A stretch of DNA of 41,855 bases from Aquibacillus salsiterrae. GTDB lineage: Bacteria; Bacillota; Bacilli; Bacillales; Amphibacillaceae. The position numbers and the translations under genes are program-made. The stretch covers positions 1-41,855 of the forward strand of contig NZ_JAMQKC010000026.1 of assembly GCF_028416595.1 (NCBI RefSeq), written 5' to 3'. The notes under the pieces were generated by a model. That model made no database searches and was not told the DNA's origin. It was given only the letters and a program-made list of their open reading frames with translations. Positions 7,157 through 15,075 of this stretch are shown one piece after another. Within the stretch, counting starts at the first letter, position 1; every line of letters starts with the position of its first letter.

Positions 7157-7336
7157 TCATTTCCGTAAATGATTACTGTATAGGTTAAGTCCAGTAGCCC
7201 CCATAACTAGAGAAATAATAATTACTACATAAATCTCTTCTTTGTTTCTGGCACCACCTGAAATATTGATTACTAGCCAAACAACTTCAATAAACATAAT
7301 AATAACCCAAGCAACAAATGCAGATAACAATCTCAT
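7157..7336 (-). CDS. Small two-helix membrane protein
   Basis: 59-residue frame with ATG at 7336 preceded by GGGAGGG at six to seven bases. It consists of two hydrophobic segments, LLSAFVAWVIIMFIEVVWLV (residues 3-22) and YVVIIISLVMGATGLNLY (about 37-54), joined by a short polar loop SGGARNKEE. Nothing identifies a family. The strong ribosome binding site and clean amphipathic layout support a real gene. Confidence 0.6.
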   Translation of the reverse strand: MRLLSAFVAWVIIMFIEVVWLVINISGGARNKEEIYVVIIISLVMGATGLNLYSNHLRK

Positions 7337-7444
7337 TCTATGCCCTCCCCTGAACGAACCATTGTTTTAGTAATTACACCCCGAAAATCCAACTAACCTT
7401 CTTCAAGCATTATGCCAGTAGCGAACCAATGAAATTATACAAGT

Positions 7445-8366
7445 TTATTTTTGCTGCTCATAAAAATACCTACGCGCCTCCTCTCTATCAAGTCTTTGTG
7501 CCTTTGAAGTTTTTTCATCGTTATAGGTCATTATAAAAGTTTCCTTTTGATTATCCCATTCTACAACAACTTTGAATTCATTGTCTTTTATTGCATATTT
7601 ATCTGAATCACTACTCGAAATATTCCATCCAGTAGTATCTTGTATTTTACTGCTAGTACCACCACCACTCATATTTACACCTTCAAAAAAGGAGTGAACT
7701 GGGGTGCCGTCCCCTTCTACCTGTTCCTTACTGATTTGTTCAAAATCACCTTTATAAGTCAGGTTCGAGAGTTCGTTAACTTGAAATGTATTCTTTGTTT
7801 CTATAAGCATCAACAAGTATTATTGGTGTAGTTGTTACAACATTCTCTCTGTCGGCAAAAGAGACAGAAAATACCTCTTCGCCCTCATAACTATTATCTA
7901 ATAAATGATAGGCTTCATTCACGGTAATTTTAGTTACCGTTGCACTTTCCCATTCTTCGCTAGCACTATCGCTCCAACCTTTATCTACTAAGAAGTTCCA
8001 AGCAATTTCTCTTATGTCTTTATAGTAGCCTTTTTCTATAAATTTATCATATTCGCCATCGTGTTCACGTTTTACTATAATAACTCCAGCGTCTTCATTC
8101 GACGTGAATATTTCTGCACCCACCTCTAACATATTTGATGAAAAATTAGTTTTAGGTATTATTTCTTTATCCACTGTCTTTTCAACTTCTCCAATTTTGT
8201 TTGCTATAGTGAATTCTTTATTTTCAATATCACCTTGCCATGTATAATCTATTCCATCAATCATTAATATCCCAGCATACGAACCTTCTCCCGAACCATT
8301 ACATCCGTACAACACAACTAAAACAAAAGTAGTAAATAGTAAAGATGGAATAACTTTTCTAATCAC
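7445..8366 (-). pseudogene. Two-part lipoprotein split by a frameshift
   Basis: GTG at 8366 follows GAAGGGGGTG and opens a lipoprotein signal (FTTFVLVVLYGC). The first part (to 7776 in its frame) has SYAGILMIDGIDYTWQGDIE and KGYYKDIREIAWNFLVDKGW then ATVTKITVNEAYHLLDNSYE. At about 7800-7810 the frame changes: TTTPIILVDA continues as ETKNTFQVNELSNLTYKGDF in the neighbouring frame. That frame runs to 7445 and has no ribosome binding site of its own, so I read both as one gene of about 305 codons. The second part includes NISSSDSDKYAIKDNEFKVV. Family not recognised; the YTWQGDIE-type segment resembles other Bacillus lipoprotein repeats only loosely. Confidence 0.6.
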
Positions 8367-8759
8367 ATTAACACCCCCTTCACTGATTTAGACGATTGAA
8401 GTGTATAATTTGTTTCAATAGTAGTGAATAATCTTGTTCCATTCTTGCTCTTGTTGGGTGAACAAGAAATGATGATACCTTTTAAATGTAGGGAACTGTT
8501 TAGTTAAATATTTTTTTCTATTCTATTTTCTAAGTGGGTTTTATAGGCTTCCTAAACCTAAAATGATTACAATGCTACAGATTTACCTTTCGTTTCATTG
8601 CTCCCCTTTATTTGGATTTACGGACGTGAACTGAAAAGGGGTATTTCTTTTGGGTCGAAGTAAAATTGAAAAAAAAGCTAAGAGCTACTCTCTCAGCTTT
8701 GTTGGAAGTGATGGGTCGGCTTGTCGGATTGTCGGCTTTGTAACCGTGAAATTATAAGA
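8367..8759. other. Intergenic region
   Basis: I see no coding frame with a start signal. It contains a small hairpin (CTTGTT-GGGTG-AACAAG, 8450-8466), the terminator described next, and GTCGG-rich short repeats near 8714-8736. Confidence 0.4.
8669..8700 (-). terminator. Rho-independent terminator (minus strand)
   Basis: Minus strand AAAGCTGAGAG-AGTAG-CTCTTAGCTTT forms an 11-pair stem with one mismatch, then eight T. No intact minus-strand gene lies immediately upstream, so its parent gene may have been lost when the IS remnant at 8760 arrived. Confidence 0.65.
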
Positions 8760-9126
8760 TGCAGTGGTCTTAACAAGGATGTAGCTTTAGTTCAGCGTGC
8801 GGAATTAACTAATCTTTATCATATGGAGTGATTTCGTACTGATCGGGGAAGTGAATAAAAAAACTTTTTAAAAACATTTGGAATCGAGCGATGATAAAAT
8901 AAAGGCACATCAATGACAATGCCGTTGCAGAAGCTATCTTTCAAACTATTAAAACTGAATTCGGACACCGGACTGACAAGAACTTTACCTTAAACTTATG
9001 GATAAGGTCCAATGGTATTGCGTATTCGTATCCACAGTTGGTTCATTAGATTATCAAACACCAGCTGAATGAAAACATTGCTCCAAAAACATTTATCCAA
9101 TCTAGTGTTGACATACCAATGCTCTA
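8760..9126 (+). pseudogene. IS3-family transposase OrfB, C-terminal remnant
   Basis: Shifted plus-strand pieces match the second half of an IS3 DDE domain: FRTDRGSE (second Asp), KTFGIER, NAVAEA then FQTIKTEFGH (the conserved Glu region), SLDYQTPAE just after, and a C-terminal LSNLVLTYQC. There are several stops and frame changes, so it is inactive. It is a different, more decayed copy than the element at the window start. Confidence 0.7.
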
Positions 9127-9170
9127 AAAGTAAGTTGAATATCTCTGAAATGAAATTTTAAATCATATTC

Positions 9171-9196
9171 CCAAAATATTTAGAATATTTTAGGGA
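9171..9196. repeat. AT-rich inverted repeat
   Basis: CCCAAAATATT and AATATTTTAGGG form a near-perfect hairpin with a three-base loop, beside the CarD remnant. No T-run follows. Confidence 0.35.
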
Positions 9197-9222
9197 GAAG
9201 TAATCCATTATCTTTCATTCAC

Positions 9223-9545
9223 CTAACTGAAAATTTCTATTTGTTTTTCAGTTATTCCTTTAATTAATCTCAGTTCACTAATCAGAAATTCATATGCGTT
9301 ATCAAACATTTTTTTTCGCTTGTATTGAGCGCTTTCTCTTTCTTCATACGCCTTAAATCACGTACAACTTCAGCGCCTTCTTGCAGTTTACCTGTTTTTA
9401 TTTTGTCCGTGTTCAGTTTATACCTTTGTTTCCACGGCAGTGAAAGATCTGATTCCCCATGCTGAAAAATGTGTATGATGTGTTTTAATGCCATTATGTC
9501 AGTAACTGGGCGAATACTTGAACTCACTAGCGTACCGTTGAAAAC
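9223..9545 (-). pseudogene. CarD/CdnL-family transcription regulator, C-terminal remnant
   Basis: The minus strand encodes the alpha-helical domain of a CarD-like RNA-polymerase-binding protein (YdeB type): SSSIRPVTDIMALKHIIHIF, LPWKQRYKLNTDKIKTGKL and GAEVVRDLRRMKKEKALNTS. Loss of one A in a run at 9309-9316 shifts the end; in the next frame MFDNAYEFLISELRLIKGIT and the terminal EIFS follow, with a stop at 9223. The N-terminal RNA-polymerase-interaction (Tudor-like) domain is absent. It is truncated and frameshifted. Confidence 0.8.
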
Positions 9546-9610
9546 AACTAAATTCCCGTCACTTTTTTACAAAGTAACGAGAAAATAAAAGCGTTTATCG
9601 CACAATTAAG

Positions 9611-9626
9611 TCTACTGCGCAGTAGA
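9611..9626. repeat. Perfect 16-base palindrome downstream of the phosphodiesterase gene
   Basis: TCTACTGCGCAGTAGA is a complete palindrome with no loop, 11 bases after the stop at 9637. There is no T-run. It could be a protein-binding site or a weak transcript end signal. Confidence 0.4.
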
Positions 9627-9636
9627 TAATACTTAT

Positions 9637-10431
9637 TTATGAAAGTGACAGCATTACTTCAACACCAAAATGGTCTGATACCATTGATTTATTACTATTA
9701 TTAAAGATGACGTGCGAAAACTCTACATGGACAGGCATACTTGATAAAATCAAATCAATCCTTAAGTCGTTTTTATTGTCCGTCCAGCCTGCAATTTTTC
9801 CTTTGACAGTTATACCTTGATCTTTCTCTTTTGCTAAGGAATAGGTATCAAAAAGTCCTTGTTTAAGGAGATAATCATAGCCCTCCCCTTTTACTGTTGT
9901 ACTGTTATTAAAGTCTCCCATAAGAAAAAACTGCTCTGCTTTATTTACTTGTTGAAGAATGTTGTCGGCTTGGTATTTAAAGGGCTCCTCTTCATCCTGC
10001 CACCATCCTGTATGACACGAATAGAAGGAAATTGGTTTATTATTATAGATAATTTTAGCACCGACAATTTTTCGTGTTTTCCAATAGTTAGTGTCCATGC
10101 CTTGTGAAGCAAAGAAGGAGTGTTCCTTTATAATTTCGTGTTTTGTTAGAATCGCTAAACCTTCTTCATATACTTCATACCCAATATGAGAAATATCCCA
10201 CACTAATGCATAATCCATCATGCCTAGCTTTTCAAGCTCTTGCAATAATACCAATGCATAATTACCTTTTTTAACACGCCCAGATAGTAATTCTCCCTCG
10301 ATAGGTTGACTTACCTCCTGTAGAGCAATGACATCATACGATTTTTCTTTAATCGTTTCTGCTAGATATGTTATCTTTTCTAGTTGATTTTCCTCTTGCC
10401 AGGAATGGCAGTTTAACGTTAGTAACTTCAT
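9637..10431 (-). CDS. Endonuclease/exonuclease/phosphatase-family hydrolase
   Basis: 264-residue metal-dependent phosphodiesterase of the EEP fold (DNase I, exonuclease III, sphingomyelinase). Visible motifs in order are LTLNCHSW, ALQEVSQ (metal-binding Glu), WDISHIGYEVYEEGLAILTK, YSCHTGWWQDEEEP (catalytic His), MGDFNNST (Asp/Asn pair), RIDLILSS and VSDHFGVEV (Asp-His). No signal peptide, so it is cytoplasmic. The family includes nucleases and phospholipid or sugar-phosphate hydrolases; the substrate cannot be told. The start at 10431 follows GGAGGT by ten bases. A terminator separates it from the SDR upstream, so it likely has its own promoter. Confidence 0.85.
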   Translation of the reverse strand: MKLLTLNCHSWQEENQLEKITYLAETIKEKSYDVIALQEVSQPIEGELLSGRVKKGNYALVLLQELEKLGMMDYALVWDISHIGYEVYEEGLAILTKHEIIKEHSFFASQGMDTNYWKTRKIVGAKIIYNNKPISFYSCHTGWWQDEEEPFKYQADNILQQVNKAEQFFLMGDFNNSTTVKGEGYDYLLKQGLFDTYSLAKEKDQGITVKGKIAGWTDNKNDLRIDLILSSMPVHVEFSHVIFNNSNKSMVSDHFGVEVMLSLS

Positions 10432-10480
10432 ATGTGTAATACCTCCATACCGTAATCAATTATAAATGTTCTCTAAAAAA

Positions 10481-10506
10481 GAAAAAAGAGGTTAACCCTC
10501 CTTTTT
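10481..10506 (-). terminator. Rho-independent terminator after the SDR gene
   Basis: Minus strand AAAAAGGAGG-GTTAA-CCTCTTTTTT gives a ten-pair stem (one G-T) running into a T-rich tail. It ends the oxidoreductase-lacI-SDR operon. Confidence 0.75.
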
Positions 10507-10518
10507 CTAGTAATAATT

Positions 10519-11220
10519 TTAAGGATACCCTTGCTCTACAATAGGTGATATGACCGCTTCATTGACTACGAAACGAGGGTTCTGTGTAACCATATGTAAA
10601 AGAAATTTCCCGCAATCTTGAGGATTTAAAAACTCTGGATTTTTTTCTGCATGCCAGTTCGTATCCATCCCTCCAGGATACACAACAGAACAACGAATGT
10701 TATGTGCCTTTCCTTCTCCATTTAATGCCTGCGTAAACCCGGTTAAAGCAAACTTTGAAGCACAATATGCTGTTGCATTTGGCCATCCCTTTTTCCCTGC
10801 AACGGATGAAATATTAATAATGTAACCGGATTTCTGTTCCTTCATATGCGAAAATACTGCTTTTGACGAATAAAAGACCCCATTTAAATTAACATCAATC
10901 ACCTTATTCCACTGTTCTACCTCTAATTTTTCAATGGAGTTGGGGTAATCAATGCCTGCACTATTAATTAGAACATCAACTCTTCCAAAGGTTTTAACCG
11001 TTTGTCTAACCAAATGTTGCACTTGTTCATATTTTGACACATCAGTAGGAACTACAAGTACTTCCCCTTTTTCATCCTGTAACTCTGCTGCCACTAACTC
11101 TAGCTTTTCTTTTGTACGAGAAGCCAAAACAACATTCCAGCCATCACGAACAAAAATTTCAGCTGTTCCTTTACCGAGTCCGTCACTTGCCCCAGTAATA
11201 ATCACAACCCTATTTCCCAT
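10519..11220 (-). CDS. Short-chain dehydrogenase/reductase
   Basis: 233-residue classical SDR. The Rossmann NAD(P)-binding motif is TGASDGLGKG (residues 9-18), followed by NSAG (86-89), the catalytic Ser in INISS (about 139) and the YCASK motif with Tyr 152 and Lys 156. Arg 35 after the second strand (ASRTKEK) suggests NADP(H) preference. I take the ATG at 11220, six bases after AGGTG, over GTG at 11229. It is 82 bases downstream of lacI with no terminator between, so it belongs to the same operon. The substrate is probably a sugar or polyol derivative, judged only from neighbours. Confidence 0.85.
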   Translation of the reverse strand: MGNRVVIITGASDGLGKGTAEIFVRDGWNVVLASRTKEKLELVAAELQDEKGEVLVVPTDVSKYEQVQHLVRQTVKTFGRVDVLINSAGIDYPNSIEKLEVEQWNKVIDVNLNGVFYSSKAVFSHMKEQKSGYIINISSVAGKKGWPNATAYCASKFALTGFTQALNGEGKAHNIRCSVVYPGGMDTNWHAEKNPEFLNPQDCGKFLLHMVTQNPRFVVNEAVISPIVEQGYP

Positions 11221-11302
11221 ACTATTCACCTACTTCACTTCATTTTGTACGATATTTCATGCATATTTCCCTCTAAATGTATGTTAATAAACCTCTTTTA
11301 GG

Positions 11303-12316
11303 CTAAACTCTCATACCACACGATTCCCTTATAATAAGCTTTGTTTCAAGAATCTTTTTTTTAGATATGTTTTTGTTTCCTTGTAAAGTGTCAATTAACA
11401 ACAACATCGCTTTTTCCCCAAGTTGTTCAACGGGCTGCTTAATAGTTGTCAAGTTGGGTTCAATGATTGTCGCAATATCTTGATCATCAAACCCTACAAC
11501 CGCTAAATCCTGTGGAACATCCAATCCTTGCTGTTTCGCTTCCTGGATGACACCAACGGCTAATTCATCATTTCCTGCAAAAACAGCTGTGGGATAAAAA
11601 TCATTATTCAAAACCCTTTGTATATATCTTCTTCCTTGTTGAATCCCAAACGATTCAAAACAAATCCATTTTTCCTGAATAGGAATGTGATAAGTCTCTA
11701 AAGCCTTTAGAAATCCTTTTTCTCGGTCTTTTGTGATAATCGATTCTTCCGGTCCATTGACCATCCCGATATGTTGATGTCCTAGTTTTATAAGATGCTC
11801 TGTTGCCTTATAAGCTGCTTCTTGATGATCAATTGTAATAGTCGGAAATATGTCATCTTTTGTGTATTCTTCTACAAGGATAATTGGACCAAATGATGAA
11901 AACTGTTGAATAAGTTCAACAGGGTTTCGAAAGGCTGTTAAAATTAGTCCATCTATTTGGTGATTCTCTAGCATCTTTAAATAGTTATACTCTTTTTTCG
12001 GATCATTTCCTGTATTACATAAAACGATTTGGTAATCGTGTTTTACTGCTTCACGTTCCATTCCTTGTATGAGTGTTGAAAAGAAATGATTTGATACTCT
12101 TGGAACTAACACTGCGATAAGTTTTGTCTTTTTGTTACGAAGGGTTTGAGCAGCTCGGCTTGGTTGATAACCTAGTTCTTCCATTGCCTTTATTACCCTT
12201 TTTTTCGTGTCCGCATCAATACGGCCGCTGTTTGTCAAAACACGCGACACGGTGGATTTTGATACTCCAGCTCTTTTTGCCACATCAATTATCGTCGCCA
12301 TTGTTATTGGTCCCAT
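11303..12316 (-). CDS. LacI-family transcription regulator
   Basis: 337 residues. Residues about 7-27 form the LacI helix-turn-helix (TIIDVAKRAGVSKSTVSRVL), with the hinge helix ending in YQPSRAAQTLRNKKTKLIAV. The rest is a periplasmic-binding-protein-like effector domain with typical VNGPEES, FAGNDELAVGVI and VVGFDDQDIA segments. Its ATG shares the A of the upstream gene's stop (TAATG), so it is translationally coupled; a second in-frame ATG at 12301 is possible. It likely controls the operator at 13476-13487 and so its own operon. The effector is unknown. Confidence 0.9.
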   Translation of the reverse strand: MGPITMATIIDVAKRAGVSKSTVSRVLTNSGRIDADTKKRVIKAMEELGYQPSRAAQTLRNKKTKLIAVLVPRVSNHFFSTLIQGMEREAVKHDYQIVLCNTGNDPKKEYNYLKMLENHQIDGLILTAFRNPVELIQQFSSFGPIILVEEYTKDDIFPTITIDHQEAAYKATEHLIKLGHQHIGMVNGPEESIITKDREKGFLKALETYHIPIQEKWICFESFGIQQGRRYIQRVLNNDFYPTAVFAGNDELAVGVIQEAKQQGLDVPQDLAVVGFDDQDIATIIEPNLTTIKQPVEQLGEKAMLLLIDTLQGNKNISKKKILETKLIIRESCGMRV

Positions 12317-13446
12317 TAAGCCTGGGCCTTCATTTCCTCCATTTCTTTGATGACTGTATCTTCATATGTATGTTTTATTCCGTCTATAATCTCTTGTATT
12401 TTAACGGGTTGATGTATTTCAGCAGATTCTAACGCTGCAAAGACTACTGATAATGCTTCTAGCCCCTTTTCAGCACTTGATATGGGTGTTATTCCATCTA
12501 TAATTGCCTCTTTTAGTTCTATATAGGAGTGAGCAAATGGATTATCTTCAATGTCTGCAGCGTATCTTTTAATAAGTTCCTTCATTGTTACGATGTTTCC
12601 ACCATCTAAAGACACATATTCACCGTGACGTACACACCCTTTTCCACCATAGAACCATGTTCCATTGGTACCTTCACCGTGTGCAGCTGATGTACACATC
12701 CAATGTCCGAGGCCACCGTTTTCAAAACGAAAAACCGTTACAGCGGTATCTTCTCCAGTTGGTTGAATCGTTACCTTCCCATCACTCAACTCTTTTTCAA
12801 AAATATCTGTATAAGCAAATATTTCTTTAATTGATCCATTAACTTCTGTAAATAGATGCGCATGATGAACACCGTGATCGTTAATCCAACCTGCACCAGC
12901 ATTTCCCTTCATATGCCTCCAAGGTGTCCCACCAAAGAAACCACGTTCAGCTACCTCGGTAGTTGCTGCATAGTCTACTACTAAATGTACGGGGCCAATA
13001 AAACCATCTTTGACAGCACGAGCTACAGCAACGGCCTCCGCTCCTAGTACAATCGGCTCGGCTACGGTTAAAACACGTTGATATTTCTTTGCGTCCACTA
13101 TCATTTTTTTTCCGAAAGATGGCGAAATCGCTAACGGTTTTTGCATTTGAACATGAACACCTGCCGCAAAACAATCTTCTGCAACTGTGTGGTGTAGATC
13201 ATGGCTTAGCAAAACCGAAACAGCATCGATCTCCTCTTTCTCTAGCATCTCTCGATAATTTGTGTAAACACTAGGATTATTCCCTAGTAGTCTTGTAGTT
13301 TCACTGGCAAACGCTTCTGCCCTTTCGCTCTGAATATCACATACTGCAACGAGTTCAAACGGATTTCTACCCGATTTCTTTAATTCAGCTAACCCTTTAA
13401 GATGATCAATTGATATGTTACCACAACCTATAAATGCTAATTTCAT
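12316..13446 (-). CDS. Gfo/Idh/MocA-family oxidoreductase
   Basis: 376 residues, NAD(P)-dependent oxidoreductase acting on sugars or inositols. The N-terminal Rossmann motif is FIGCGNIS (residues 4-11), followed by AVCDIQ. The second signature, normally EKP, reads MQKPLAIS here, so the lysine is kept and the Glu is Gln. The C-terminal domain has WRHMKGNAGAGWINDHGVHH, with the His pair typical of substrate binding, and GLGHWMCTS. AAAGGAGGT lies seven bases before the ATG. It is the first gene of an operon with lacI and SDR, driven by the promoter at 13495-13523. The exact substrate is unknown. Confidence 0.87.
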   Translation of the reverse strand: MKLAFIGCGNISIDHLKGLAELKKSGRNPFELVAVCDIQSERAEAFASETTRLLGNNPSVYTNYREMLEKEEIDAVSVLLSHDLHHTVAEDCFAAGVHVQMQKPLAISPSFGKKMIVDAKKYQRVLTVAEPIVLGAEAVAVARAVKDGFIGPVHLVVDYAATTEVAERGFFGGTPWRHMKGNAGAGWINDHGVHHAHLFTEVNGSIKEIFAYTDIFEKELSDGKVTIQPTGEDTAVTVFRFENGGLGHWMCTSAAHGEGTNGTWFYGGKGCVRHGEYVSLDGGNIVTMKELIKRYAADIEDNPFAHSYIELKEAIIDGITPISSAEKGLEALSVVFAALESAEIHQPVKIQEIIDGIKHTYEDTVIKEMEEMKAQA

Positions 13447-13472
13447 CTTCTACCTCCTTTAAATTAAAATCG

Positions 13473-13523
13473 CGAGGGAACGTTCCCGCAACATATGTTA
13501 GTCCATTAAGTTATCTATGTCAA
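13473..13523 (-). promoter_or_regulatory. Sigma-A-like promoter with LacI-type operator
   Basis: On the minus strand TTGACA (13523-13518) and TAACAT (13500-13495) are separated by 17 bases. Just downstream lies GGGAACGTTCCC (13476-13487), a perfect palindrome with the central CG typical of LacI/GalR operators, extended to GCG...CGC. Its place over the transcription start region predicts repression, presumably by the LacI protein encoded in the operon. Confidence 0.75.
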
Positions 13524-13577
13524 CATAAAACTACATAAATGTAAAACCTGACAAAGTTTAACATCTGTACAATCTAT

Positions 13578-13700
13578 TCATAAAATCTCCCCCTGTTCAA
13601 CCTTCTCTGGATAGATAAGGTGATGATTTTTCTTTACAATAGACAAGCTGCCTTGCGCGACAACACCATTGTTCCACTCTCCTGCTTGTTTAAGTGAAAG
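13578..13700 (-). pseudogene. Coding remnant of unknown origin
   Basis: The minus strand encodes SLKQAGEWNNGVVAQGSLSI followed by VKKNHHLIYPEKVEQGEIL and a stop, with no start codon or ribosome binding site. The composition looks like a real protein C-terminus, but I do not recognise it. Confidence 0.35.
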
Positions 13701-13812
13701 GCTTCAAATTAAATTTTGCTGCAATTGAAATTATGTTTTAATATATAAAACTAACCTTTAACCTTCTTATATTTAATCAAAAATGGTTCTATAAAAAAGA
13801 AAAATGCTATAA

Positions 13813-14055
13813 TTACAAAAGTAAAATATTTTTAATACCATTTGGAATATTGGCTAATGTTATCAAGGAAGATATTACAATTATTAGGATTAATCTCAAT
13901 ATAATTGCTAAAATATAAGAGAAAATAGTAATTTTGTATTCTTCACCACAGTTGGAACACTCAATCTTTGGACGTATAAGTAAGTTGCCTGTGGACTTTC
14001 CTACTTCTCGCCAACTAAACTCTTTTTCGCAAATCAGACATTTCTGGTTCTTAAT
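13813..14055 (-). CDS. CxxC-x(n)-CxxC zinc-ribbon membrane protein (TIGR04104-like)
   Basis: About 80 residues: CLIC (residues 6-9) and CSNC about 23 residues later form a two-CxxC zinc ribbon around FSWREVGKS, followed by a hydrophobic stretch (IFSYILAIILRLILIIVISS) for one or two membrane helices. This matches the cxxc_20_cxxc family found in Bacillus. The strong site AAAGGGGGAG precedes not an ATG but ATT (14055), which aligns with the usual MKNQKC-like start. The next in-frame start (GTG 14100) has no ribosome binding site. So either ATT is used or the start codon has been lost. Confidence 0.6.
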   Translation of the reverse strand: MKNQKCLICEKEFSWREVGKSTGNLLIRPKIECSNCGEEYKITIFSYILAIILRLILIIVISSLITLANIPNGIKNILLL

Positions 14056-14083
14056 AATTTTCTCCCCCTTTGTTAAGCAATTC

Positions 14084-14191
14084 CTACTTTTTACTACCAC
14101 GAATCCAAGTAGTTCCTAACCCTATTAAAAATACACCTAAGAGTGCGATTGGCAATCTTTGGGCAACACAAACAAACACAGAATAATCCAT
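14084..14191 (-). CDS. Very small membrane peptide
   Basis: 35-codon frame that begins with an ATG immediately following the stop of the DUF4362 gene, in the same frame. It encodes one hydrophobic helix, LPIALLGVFLIGLGTTWIRG, with a positive C-terminus. It may be translated by reinitiation. A decayed tail of another protein is equally possible. Confidence 0.35.
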   Translation of the reverse strand: MDYSVFVCVAQRLPIALLGVFLIGLGTTWIRGSKK

Positions 14192-14596
14192 TCAATAGTC
14201 TCTTATCACTAACAAAGTTGGGTTGCTATCAGGTTTATCGCATTCTTTTAATTCATATATTTTTGTTTTTCCATCCTCTTCTATATTTAAGGCCTTACAA
14301 GTTATGGAACTTTTTCCTCGACTACCATATTTATCTCTTGAAGAGTCCACCTTTGAAGTGAATTTTTCCCCATCATATTCGACATCTCGTAGTATCGGGT
14401 CTCCTTCATCAGTATAGTGTACAATTCTTATCTTATCTTGCTTACCTTGTTTAGCATTTTTCACAAACTGTTGAAACACTTCAATATTTGTTATTTTTCC
14501 ATATTCATTAACGACATCATCACTGTCGGGGGAATATCCACATCCCGTAATAACAATCAACATTATTGATGCAAAGACCAATAGTATTTTCTTCAT
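14192..14596 (-). CDS. DUF4362-family lipoprotein
   Basis: 134 residues. Residues 1-19 are a lipoprotein signal (LIVITGC). The mature part shows the DUF4362 pattern: DVVNEYGKITNIEVFQQFVK, KQGKQDKIRIVHYTDEGDPI, RDVEYDGEKF, and near the end TCKALNIEE and YELKEC, with a conserved Cys pair. Bacillus members of the family have no known function. The start at 14596 follows a GGGGG-rich site. It is followed by the tiny membrane frame and the zinc-ribbon gene in a likely operon. It is intact. Confidence 0.83.
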   Translation of the reverse strand: MKKILLVFASIMLIVITGCGYSPDSDDVVNEYGKITNIEVFQQFVKNAKQGKQDKIRIVHYTDEGDPILRDVEYDGEKFTSKVDSSRDKYGSRGKSSITCKALNIEEDGKTKIYELKECDKPDSNPTLLVIRDY

Positions 14597-14913
14597 ATTA
14601 CGTCCCCCTTCTATTAATTTTGTGATTGAACAATTTATTTAACACAATAAGAGCTACCGTATTGAATTCCCTCGTTTTCGAATGATTATAAGCAAATGGG
14701 AGTCTAGCAATATCTTTTTAAGTAACATTTTCTAATCCCTTATTCAATTATACTACTTCCAGTAACATGGTGTGTTAGTCGAATACAGGGGGAAATTTCT
14801 TATCCATCAGTACTATTGCCACAGCTGCCCATAGCAAATAGGTACCCAATGGATTCGCCTAATCTTCTCCAGTCTTTGTTACAAAAACGGAGCCTCGATA
14901 GTTAAAGAGAATC
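14597..14913 (-). pseudogene. Gap holding a membrane-protein remnant
   Basis: Between the two small genes only one coding trace is seen: on the minus strand (14775-14880), ANPLGTYLLWAAVAIVLMDK then KFPPVFD and a stop, preceded by an in-frame stop. It looks like the last helix of a lost membrane protein. Confidence 0.35.
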
Positions 14914-15075
14914 TTATTTATTATCTAAGTCCTTTATCCGTCTTTCTAAGTTATCTATTCTCTCATTTAATTCTCTCTTGGAATTTGTCATTCGATTGGA
15001 TGCCATTTTGAAAAGGGAAATAAAAAGCAAGACTAAGACAAAAGCACCTAAGAAATATCCAATAATGATTTCCAC
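14914..15075 (-). CDS. Small membrane-anchored coiled-coil protein
   Basis: 53 residues starting with GTG at 15075, seven bases after AAGGAGGG. Residues 3-22 form one membrane helix (IIIGYFLGAFVLVLLFISLF). The rest is a charged coiled coil (KRELNERIDNLERRIKDLDN). No family is recognised. The excellent ribosome binding site and clear design make it likely to be real; the form resembles small LapA-like or phage-shock-type anchors. Confidence 0.65.
   Translation of the reverse strand: MEIIIGYFLGAFVLVLLFISLFKMASNRMTNSKRELNERIDNLERRIKDLDNK

Noticed and set aside
7640-7831. Plus-strand frame antisense to the split lipoprotein
   Set aside because: No ribosome binding site, composition of a reverse-strand shadow, and the minus strand gives coherent protein sequence here.
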